Assembly (NCBI GenBank): GCA_000831005.1
Contig: CP007152.1
Span: forward strand, 372,001 to 436,000
Length of the DNA stretch: 64,000 nucleotides
From: Marinobacter salarius
GTDB taxonomy: Bacteria > Pseudomonadota > Gammaproteobacteria > Pseudomonadales > Oleiphilaceae
Direction: 5' to 3'
The notes below the pieces were generated by a model. The model was not told the origin of the DNA and did not search any database. It was given only the letters and a program-made list of their open reading frames with translations. The position numbers and the translations under genes are program-made. Positions 57,827-64,000 of this stretch are shown piece by piece (position 1 is the stretch's first letter; each line of letters begins with the position of its first letter).

Positions 57827-58823
57827 ATGGTAAAGAACAAACGTCCCACATTGCAGGACATTGCGGACCGGGTTGGTGCTACCAAGATGACGGTCAGCCG
57901 TTGCCTTCGTGGCGCAGACAATGTCTCCAAGCCCATGCGGGAGCGGATCTTTGCCGAAGCCGAAGCACTGGGGTATATCCCCAATCGCGCGCCGGACCTG
58001 TTGTCCAAGTCCACCAGCCACGCCATTGGTGTGTTGCTTCCGTCCCTGACCAACCAGGTCTTTGCGGATGTGATCAAGGGTGTGGAAGCGGTTACCGAGC
58101 CCGCCGGTTACCACCTGATGCTGTCTCACTACGGCTATAGCCCCGAGATTGAGGAGCGCAGCCTGTCATCGCTGCTGTCCTACAACGTGGATGGCGTGAT
58201 TCTTTCCGAGAGCCAGCACACGGGCCGCACGCTGAGGATGCTTCAGACCGCTGGGGTGCCCACCGTGGAAATCATGGACACGCATTCGGCCCCGTTCGAG
58301 CAGGCTGTCGGGTTTGATAACGTCAGCGCGGCTTATGACATGGTGCGGGAGATGATCCGGCTTGGACGCAGGCGCGTGGTCTATCTCGCCGTGCGGCTGG
58401 ATGCCCGTACCCTGCAACGTCAGGAAGTACAGCCGGGCAATGGAAGAGCAGGGGCTGACGCCAGTCACCCTGCGCAGCGAGCAACGCTCGTCTTTTAGTG
58501 TGGGTGCCACCCTGATGGCGCGGATACTGGAGGAGAATCCGGACGTTGACGGCATCTTCTGCACCAACGATGACGTTGCGATTGGTGCGTTTTTCGAGTG
58601 TCAGCGCCGGGGTATTCCGGTGCCAGAGCGGATTGCGATCGCCGGTTTCCATGGTCACGACGTTGGCCGTGTGATGGTACCTCCCCTGGCGAGTGTGATC
58701 ACACCACGAGAGGCCGTGGGCCAGAGGGCGGCCCAGGAGCTGCTGGCCCGCCTGGGCGGTGCCGGCATCACCGAGCCGCGTATCGATCTGGGCTACCGGA
58801 TAGAGCGTGGAGGCACGCTCTAG
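57827..58823 (+). CDS. gntR: LacI-family regulator GntR type (frame break near 58428)
   Basis: 332 residues after restoring a net two bases. The N-terminal helix-turn-helix is RPTLQDIADRVGATKMTVSRCLRGADNVSKPMRERI, a LacI-family headpiece close to E. coli GntR; the ligand-binding core starts HAIGVLLPSLTNQVFADVIKGVEAV and ends YRIERGGTL. The break is CAGGAAGTACAGCC, best read as CAGGAAGGCTACAGCC (RQEGYSRAMEEQGL). It probably represses this operon through the palindrome at 54257-54272 and is released by gluconate, by analogy with E. coli. It is 21 bp downstream of gntK. Confidence 0.9.
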
Positions 58824-59450
58824 TTAGTCCTCGGTTTCCAGCCAGGCGGTCAGTGCCTCCCGGCACTCTTCGACTCCCCGTTTTGACGTTGCCGAGAACA
58901 TAATCAGGTGCTCCACGCACTGGAACTCTTCCAACTTTTTGGCAATGCCCATCATGGCCGTTTTGGCCTGGCCAAATTTCAGCTTGTCGGCCTTGGTGGC
59001 AAGAATCATCAGTGGAAGGTTGTTATGTTCGCACCATTCCACCATCATTTGGTCGAAGTCCGTTAATGGGTGGCGTATATCCATGACCAGTACCAGCCCC
59101 CGCAGGCAGCGGCGATCATTCAGGTAGTGGCCCAGATGTTTCTGCCAGTCGTCTTTCATATCCCGGGACACTTTGGCGTAACCGTACCCGGGCAGATCGA
59201 CCATCCGGCAGTTTTCCCGGTTGAGTGAGAAGAAATTGATCAGCCGGGTGCGCCCGGGGGTCTTACTGGTACGGGCCAGCTTGCCGTTGGTGGTGATGCA
59301 ATTGATGGCGCTGGATTTGCCCGCGTTCGAGCGGCCGGCGAAGGCCACTTCGGAGCCGTGGTCCGGAGGGCATTCCTCCAGGCGTGAGGCACTGATCAGG
59401 AACCGGGCGCTGTTGAACGAGAGGCTTTTTTGAGTCAGGTCTGATGACAC
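58824..59450 (-). CDS. engB: Ribosome-biogenesis GTPase EngB/YsxC
   Basis: A 208-residue TRAFAC GTPase needed for 50S ribosome assembly. G1 is [14 protein letters not shown] near residue 39, G3 [11 protein letters not shown] near residue 83 and G4 ATKADK near residue 150; the G5 region is FSATSKRG. It is convergent with the gluconate operon (1-bp gap) and divergent from cytochrome c4 in an arrangement shared with Pseudomonas. Confidence 0.95.
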   Translation of the reverse strand: MSSDLTQKSLSFNSARFLISASRLEECPPDHGSEVAFAGRSNAGKSSAINCITTNGKLARTSKTPGRTRLINFFSLNRENCRMVDLPGYGYAKVSRDMKDDWQKHLGHYLNDRRCLRGLVLVMDIRHPLTDFDQMMVEWCEHNNLPLMILATKADKLKFGQAKTAMMGIAKKLEEFQCVEHLIMFSATSKRGVEECREALTAWLETED

Positions 59451-59624
59451 GGGTGTTGGTATTCCTATTGGATTTCAGTTATCAGGGATTAATGTATAAT
59501 GCTACACCAAATCCGGGCAGTACGCTGAGCGTTGCTGCTGAACAGCCCCGGTTTGTGCCTTCTTGGCCAGTGCCTGCCGGCTGCATAACGAAGAATACTT
59601 TTGGATGAGAGAAGCGGAGCGAGC

Positions 59625-60233
59625 ATGAAAAAACTGATCGCAGGAGTTGTTCTCGGTGTTGGCCTCACAGCGATGGCTCACGGGGCGGGAGATCCTGAAG
59701 CAGGCGAAGCAAATGCAGCGGTGTGTGCCGGATGTCATGGCCAGGGTGGTGCCAAGCCGGTCATGGCGGTTTACCCGAAATTGGCGGGCATTGGCGAAGA
59801 GTATCTGTACCAGCAATTGGTTGCGATCAAGGAAGGCAAGCGTGAAATTGCCGAAATGACGGGCCTTTTGAGCGACATGTCTGACCAGGATCTGCAGGAT
59901 CTTGCGGCCTATTTCGACAGTCAGGATATTACCGTGGCCCAGGCCAACCCCGATCTGGTTGAAGAGGGGCAGATGCTTTACCGCGGTGGCAACATGGCTT
60001 CTGGCGTGCCGGCGTGTGCCGGATGCCACAATCCTCGAGGCATGGGGAATGGGCCTGCCGGCTATCCCAGACTCAGTGGTCAGAGCGCCGAGTACGTCGA
60101 AAAGCAGCTCAAGGCATATCGCGACGGTGAGCGTGATGCTGGCCAGAACGCATCCATCATGATGGATGTCGCCGCCAAGTTGACCGACTCTGAGATCAAG
60201 GCCGTTTCGAGCTACGTGTCCGGTCTTCAGTAA
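59625..60233 (+). CDS. Dihaem cytochrome c4
   Basis: A 202-residue periplasmic dihaem cytochrome. A signal peptide covers residues 1-21 (ends MAHGA). Two CAGCH haem sites lie at residues 35-39 and 136-140, with axial Met residues in the later parts of each domain (GLLSDM, ASIMMDVA), and the two-domain layout is typical of c4. It carries electrons to terminal oxidases. The ATG at 59625 (MKKLIAGVVLG) is chosen over an upstream in-frame start because it gives a correct signal peptide. A strong terminator follows. Confidence 0.94.
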   Translation: MKKLIAGVVLGVGLTAMAHGAGDPEAGEANAAVCAGCHGQGGAKPVMAVYPKLAGIGEEYLYQQLVAIKEGKREIAEMTGLLSDMSDQDLQDLAAYFDSQDITVAQANPDLVEEGQMLYRGGNMASGVPACAGCHNPRGMGNGPAGYPRLSGQSAEYVEKQLKAYRDGERDAGQNASIMMDVAAKLTDSEIKAVSSYVSGLQ

Positions 60234-60255
60234 CCTCTGACACGCGCTACGACTG

Positions 60256-60285
60256 AAAAAAAACCCCGCTGATGCGGGGTTTTTT
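60256..60285 (+). terminator. Intrinsic terminator after cytochrome c4
   Basis: AAAACCCCGC and GCGGGGTTTT form a strong stem with a TGAT loop, flanked by A- and T-runs, 23 bases after the stop codon. Confidence 0.95.
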
Positions 60286-60383
60286 ATGAGTTGCGGCTGT
60301 TTAATCCATGCCCGGTGGAACTTTTCGTGCCTGCTGGGTCATAATCCTTTCACATCATCCAATCAGATAACCGGAGACCATGA

Positions 60384-61022
60384 ATGATCCGATTAATCCG
60401 GAACGCCGCACTATCCATCCTGGCCATGTCGTTTATTGCGCAGGCCAGCGCCGCCAACTGGGAAGAAGGGACGCACTATCAGGTGCTGGATACCCCGGTG
60501 AGAACCGCCAGTGAGAGTGGTATCGAGGTGGCTGAGGTCTTCTGGTATGGCTGCCCCCACTGCTACACCTTCAAGCCGCTGGTCGAAAGCTGGGCGGAGG
60601 ATCTGCCTGAAGACGTCAACTACGTGAAAATTCCTGCGGCCCTCGGCCGCTCCTGGGAGCCCCATGCCAAGGCCTTTTACGCGCTGGAAGCCATGGGAGA
60701 GCTGGACAAGGTTCATGACGCCCTGTTCGATGCGCTTGCGGGAGAGCGCCGCCCGCTGAATTCGGGTGAAGCTCTTGCTGAGTTCGTGGCCGGGCACGGT
60801 GTCGACGGCGAAGAATTCCTCAAGAATTACAACAGCTTTGGTGTTAATGCCAAAATGCAGCAGGCTCAGGCCAAGATTCGGGGGGCGCGTGTTACCGGCA
60901 CACCGACTATGCTTGTGAATGGCAAGTACAGGGTTACGGCTTCCATGGCGGGTAGCCATGAAGCGGCATTGGAGGTTGTCGATTACCTGATTGAGCAGGA
61001 GCGTGCTGGTCAGGCCGAGTAA
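60384..61022 (+). CDS. dsbA: Thiol:disulfide interchange protein DsbA
   Basis: A 212-residue periplasmic oxidase that introduces disulfides into exported proteins. A signal peptide ends near AQASA (residue 23). The active site CPHC is in FWYGCPHCYTFKPL near residue 57 and the cis-Pro loop VTGTPTMLVNG near residue 171. The insert domain between them is helical, as in Pseudomonas DsbA. The gene follows cytochrome c4 and precedes an endonuclease/phosphatase-fold gene. Confidence 0.95.
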   Translation: MIRLIRNAALSILAMSFIAQASAANWEEGTHYQVLDTPVRTASESGIEVAEVFWYGCPHCYTFKPLVESWAEDLPEDVNYVKIPAALGRSWEPHAKAFYALEAMGELDKVHDALFDALAGERRPLNSGEALAEFVAGHGVDGEEFLKNYNSFGVNAKMQQAQAKIRGARVTGTPTMLVNGKYRVTASMAGSHEAALEVVDYLIEQERAGQAE

Positions 61023-61081
61023 ACGCATGGGCCCGGTCCGCTGGCCGTGACCGGGCCTTGTCAGGAGTCTGAGCTGCCATC

Positions 61082-61942
61082 ATGTACAACCGTATTCGCA
61101 AGCAGCTGAATGGTATCCTCAGGTCGACGAACGGCCCGCGCGGGGCTTGTTCTGGCGATGAGCACGTTCCCGAGTTTGAGGCGCATCGTCACATCCGGCT
61201 GCTGACCTTCAATATCCAGGTCGGCATCAACACCTCCTCCTACCGCCACTACTTCACCCGGAGTTGGCAGCACTTTCTGCCTCACCGCAACCGCATCCAG
61301 AACCTGGACCGTATCGCCACCCTGCTAAGTAACTACGATGTGGTCGCCCTGCAGGAGTGTGATGGTGGCAGTCTGCGCAGTGGTTACATCAATCAGGTTC
61401 AGTATCTGGCCGAGGCTTCAGGCATTCCTTACTGGTACCAGCAGCTCAATCGGAACCTTGGGCAGCTGGCTCAGCACAGCAATGGCCTGCTGAGTCGTTA
61501 TCGTCCGCTGGATGTGAAGGAGCACCGGTTGCCCGGACTGATTCCGGGGCGGGGTGCCATTATCGCCCGTTACGGGGCAGAGGAAGACCCCCTGGTGTTG
61601 GTGATGATGCACCTCTCGCTCAGCAAGGCGGCTCAGCAGCGGCAACTGGCGTATATTCAGGAATTGATTTCCGAGTATCAGCATGTGGTTCTCATGGGGG
61701 ATCTGAATAACCACGCAGAGCAGTTGTTGAGCAATACGCCGCTGAAGCATTCGAACCTGGTCCCGCTGCCCGAGACGGCCCACAGTTTTCCGAGTTGGCG
61801 ACCGGAGAGGGCGCTGGATCACATACTGGTCAGCCCAAGCCTGGAGATACGACGGTCAGAGGTGGTCAGCTATCCGGTGTCGGATCATTTGCCGATCGCC
61901 ATGGACATCAAGTTGCCCAAAGGGTATCTGGAAACATTCTAA
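61082..61942 (+). CDS. Endonuclease/exonuclease/phosphatase-fold protein
   Basis: A 286-residue protein of the DNase I-like fold. Catalytic motifs include LLTFNIQVGINTSSYRHYF near residue 40, VVALQECDGGSLRSG with the metal-binding Glu near residue 97, MMHLSLSKAAQQRQLAYI, VVLMGDLNNH near residue 202 and the final VSDHLPIAMDIKL with Asp-His. The fold includes DNases, phosphatases and phospholipases, so the substrate cannot be told from sequence. No signal peptide is evident. It follows dsbA by 59 bp. Confidence 0.85.
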   Translation: MYNRIRKQLNGILRSTNGPRGACSGDEHVPEFEAHRHIRLLTFNIQVGINTSSYRHYFTRSWQHFLPHRNRIQNLDRIATLLSNYDVVALQECDGGSLRSGYINQVQYLAEASGIPYWYQQLNRNLGQLAQHSNGLLSRYRPLDVKEHRLPGLIPGRGAIIARYGAEEDPLVLVMMHLSLSKAAQQRQLAYIQELISEYQHVVLMGDLNNHAEQLLSNTPLKHSNLVPLPETAHSFPSWRPERALDHILVSPSLEIRRSEVVSYPVSDHLPIAMDIKLPKGYLETF

Positions 61943-61956
61943 GGCCAGGCACAAAA

Positions 61957-61978
61957 AAACCCGGCCATGGCCGGGTTT
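61957..61978. terminator. Bidirectional terminator between converging genes
   Basis: AAACCCGGCCA and TGGCCGGGTTT form a perfect 22-bp palindrome with A- and T-runs, between the nuclease/phosphatase-fold gene and rpmG. It can terminate both. Confidence 0.9.
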
Positions 61979-61995
61979 CTTGGGTAACGAAAATC

Positions 61996-62151
61996 TTACT
62001 TGATCTTCGCTTCCTTGTACGCAACATGCTTGCGGACAACCGGATCGTACTTTTTGATCTCGATTTTTTCCGGGGTGTTACGCTTGTTCTTCTTGGTCGT
62101 GTAGAAGTGACCAGTACCTGCTGATGAAACCAGCTTGATTTTCTCGCGCAT
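61996..62151 (-). CDS. rpmG: 50S ribosomal protein L33
   Basis: A 51-residue basic protein. The sequence [24 protein letters not shown] then [22 protein letters not shown] matches L33 fully. The zinc-binding cysteines of the C+ type are absent, so it is the C- form. It is 11 bp downstream of rpmB in the same transcript. Confidence 0.97.
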   Translation of the reverse strand: MREKIKLVSSAGTGHFYTTKKNKRNTPEKIEIKKYDPVVRKHVAYKEAKIK

Positions 62152-62162
62152 GATGCGGCTCC

Positions 62163-62399
62163 TTAAAATTTCTCGCCGCGGGCACGAAGATCGGCCAGCA
62201 CAGCGTCAATGCCTTTTTTGTCGATAACACGCATACCCTTGGTGGATACGCGCAGCTTTACGAAGCGCTTCTCTGATTCAACCCAGAAGCGATGGTTCTG
62301 CAGGTTGGGCAGAAAACGACGACGTGAGTGGTTCATCGCGTGAGAAACGTTGTTACCGGTGACCGGTCGCTTACCGGTAACCTGACAGACTCTGGACAT
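62163..62399 (-). CDS. rpmB: 50S ribosomal protein L28
   Basis: A 78-residue protein with the L28 signature [32 protein letters not shown] and a C-terminal [25 protein letters not shown]. The length and sequence match gammaproteobacterial L28. It precedes rpmG, and radC lies upstream on the same strand, as in E. coli. Confidence 0.97.
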   Translation of the reverse strand: MSRVCQVTGKRPVTGNNVSHAMNHSRRRFLPNLQNHRFWVESEKRFVKLRVSTKGMRVIDKKGIDAVLADLRARGEKF

Positions 62400-62614
62400 A
62401 CTTGCCTCCGACCTGAGCTTTGGTCCTGAAAATGCGTATTTAAATCGTTTAATCGGGTCTCTGGTTGCTACCTGCGCCTCAAAAAATGCACGCTGCTCGC
62501 CAGACGCCGCCAGAAAGGGACGCTTTTATACCAGAACTGCTTCCCCAACGCAAAAATTTGTTGGGAATTTGGCCAGTTTTCCGATGAAGCGCCAACAGAT
62601 TTACATCAGCCTCT

Positions 62615-63289
62615 TTACATCAGTCCCCGTTCTGCAAGTGATATTACCTCACCATGGCCGACAACCATATGGTCAAGAACCCTGATATCCACCAATCCCA
62701 GTGCCTCTTTCAATCTCCGGGTCAGTGAAATGTCCGACTGGCTGGGCTCTGCGACCCCTGACGGGTGGTTATGGGCGAATATAACCGCCGCTGCGTTAAA
62801 CTCCAGGGCTTGCCGGACCACCTCCCTCGGGTAGACAGCTGCGCCGTCAATGGTCCCCCGGAACAACTCCTGATAGCGGATCACCCGATGCCGGTTATCC
62901 AGGAACAGGCCTGAGAAAACCTCGTGGGGGTAGGTGCCAAGGCGGCTGCACAGGAAACGACGGGTATCCTCCGGCGAGCGCAATGGGTCCCCCTGGCGAA
63001 GTGGCTCGTCCATGACCCGTCGGGCCATTTCCATAGCCGCCTGGACCTGGGCGTACTTTGCAGTACCGAGCCCTTTGACGTCGCAGAATTGCCTGCGCGA
63101 AGCGGTCATCAATCCTCGCAGGCCACCGAAGGCTTCGGTGAGATGGCGGGCGAGCGCCATCACGGGCATGCCGGCAGTGCCGGTTCGCAAAAAAATGGCC
63201 AGCAGTTCCGCGTCCGACAGGCTGTTGGCGCCGTGGGCCAGCAGGCGTTCCCTCGGGCGTTCGTCGGTGGGCCAGTCTGAATTTGACAT
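62615..63289 (-). CDS. radC: RadC family JAB-domain protein
   Basis: A 224-residue protein with an N-terminal helix-hairpin-helix-like region ([27 protein letters not shown]) and a C-terminal MPN/JAB domain whose metal motif is [16 protein letters not shown] (HxH plus Asp). E. coli radC was first linked to repair, but that mutation was later traced to recG, so its role is open. The ATG at 63289 ([10 protein letters not shown]) is chosen over a longer frame. It is divergent from coaBC. Confidence 0.93.
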   Translation of the reverse strand: MSNSDWPTDERPRERLLAHGANSLSDAELLAIFLRTGTAGMPVMALARHLTEAFGGLRGLMTASRRQFCDVKGLGTAKYAQVQAAMEMARRVMDEPLRQGDPLRSPEDTRRFLCSRLGTYPHEVFSGLFLDNRHRVIRYQELFRGTIDGAAVYPREVVRQALEFNAAAVIFAHNHPSGVAEPSQSDISLTRRLKEALGLVDIRVLDHMVVGHGEVISLAERGLM

Positions 63290-63454
63290 GGTGGAGTCCT
63301 TTCTACCGTTATTGCGCGCATCCTGCGCCTTAAATACCGGGGTGGGGGTCGCCCGGTGGACGGCTGGAATTCTAGCATGGCTGTGAGGCTGCCGGCAGCG
63401 CTCTGGCATGCTATCTTATAAGCCTTTCATTTCGTGATGAATACGGAGCCGTTG

Positions 63455-64000
63455 ATGGCCGCTAAACGAATTCTGCTGGGCGTGACCGGTGGCATCGCTG
63501 CCTACAAGAGCGCAGAACTGGTTCGTCTGCTAAAAAAATCCGGTCACGAGGTACGGGTTGTGATGACCCGTGGTGCCGAGGCCTTCGTGACACCACTGAC
63601 GTTTCAGGCGCTTAGCGGTGAGCCGGTCAGAACCTCTTTGCTGGATCCGGAAGCAGAGTCCGGAATGGGGCATATCGAACTGGCAAAATGGGCCGATCAG
63701 GTAGTGATTGCGCCCGCCTCCGCGGATTTCATAGCCCGCCTGGCCCAGGGCATGGCTGACGATCTGCTGACCACGCTTTGTTGTGCCACAGAGGCCCCCA
63801 TTGCAGTGGCTCCGGCGATGAATCAGGCCATGTGGGGTAATCGCCGAACCCAGAGAAACATTGAGCTGCTGGCGGCGGATGCCCAGGTGACCCTCCTGGG
63901 GCCCGACCAGGGCGCGCAGGCTTGCGGTGATGTCGGGCCGGGCCGGATGCTGGAGCCCACTGTGTTGTTTGACCTGATTTCCGGTGCCACCAAGGGCCCG
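63455..64000 (+). CDS. coaBC: Bifunctional phosphopantothenoylcysteine decarboxylase/synthetase CoaBC (partial)
   Basis: 182 residues are visible, with no stop before the window end; the full protein is usually about 400. The N-terminal flavin-dependent decarboxylase domain has [19 protein letters not shown], the family His in [27 protein letters not shown] near residue 75 and APAMNQAMW near residue 125 (the PXMNxxMW motif). [19 protein letters not shown] carries the active-site Cys. It makes phosphopantetheine for coenzyme A. Divergent radC-rpmB-rpmG matches the E. coli order. Confidence 0.95.
   Translation, partial: MAAKRILLGVTGGIAAYKSAELVRLLKKSGHEVRVVMTRGAEAFVTPLTFQALSGEPVRTSLLDPEAESGMGHIELAKWADQVVIAPASADFIARLAQGMADDLLTTLCCATEAPIAVAPAMNQAMWGNRRTQRNIELLAADAQVTLLGPDQGAQACGDVGPGRMLEPTVLFDLISGATKGP

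Noticed and set aside
62341..62390. GntR-type TTACCGGTAA sites within rpmB
   Set aside because: They lie inside conserved ribosomal-protein coding sequence, lack the full ATGTTA-N4-TAACAT form and are explained by codons.

Overview
The window looks like chromosomal DNA of a marine gammaproteobacterium close to Marinobacter. This is an inference from gene content and protein sequences: rubredoxin plus rubredoxin reductase, a lipase foldase, a GMC alcohol dehydrogenase with an aldehyde dehydrogenase, PanP in place of PanD, and Pseudomonas-like neighbourhoods (ubiA-phoB-phoR, hemB-ppk, engB-cytochrome c4-dsbA, coaBC/radC-rpmB-rpmG). Composition is moderately GC-rich and even. I see no prophage, IS element, CRISPR array, tRNA or rRNA. 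It is mostly core housekeeping sequence with a few catabolic modules.

Layout. 1-11.9 kb: partial VanZ-like gene, cysZ, rapA, fadE, crcB, a cold-shock gene, plsC, dienelactone hydrolase, alanine dehydrogenase, SspA/GST-like and Yip1 proteins. 12-22 kb: phoD, an HPP-glutaredoxin operon, ilvD, a membrane EAL phosphodiesterase, pbpG, a small asparaginase, rsuA, a DUF457-type membrane protein and mltB. 23-31 kb: a CheY-PilZ regulator, phoR and phoB with a candidate Pho box, ubiA, ubiC, hpt, rubredoxin, rubredoxin reductase and tesB. 31-37 kb: a 7TM-GGDEF-EAL protein, flavodoxin, a GGDEF cyclase and a Pit phosphate transporter. 37-49 kb: a small hypothetical gene, panP, a DUF503-like gene, aidB with a TetR gene, a SutA-like gene, a lipase chaperone without a visible lipase, hemB, ppk, DUF945 and coaD. 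49-54 kb: an aldehyde dehydrogenase - Tat subunit - GMC alcohol dehydrogenase operon, divergent from a TetR gene across a perfect palindrome. 54-59 kb: a TRAP transporter with gluconokinase and a LacI-type GntR, headed by a perfect 16-bp GntR-type operator, read here as a gluconate uptake and phosphorylation unit. 59-64 kb: engB, cytochrome c4, dsbA, a nuclease/phosphatase-fold gene, rpmG, rpmB, radC and partial coaBC.

Two points need attention. First, 21 genes carry 22 net frame losses (20 of one base, two best explained by two bases), mostly in short runs of G/C or A, including genes such as hemB, hpt and fadE. Restoring the missing bases gives an uninterrupted protein every time, so uncorrected sequencing deletions are far likelier than gene decay; I annotate each as one gene across its break. 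Second, two intergenic elements of about 110 bp (39641-39748 and 49179-49288) share a conserved 54-nt core inside 27-28-bp stems whose sequences differ completely while pairing is kept. This is the most unusual structure in the window and I cannot assign it to a known family.
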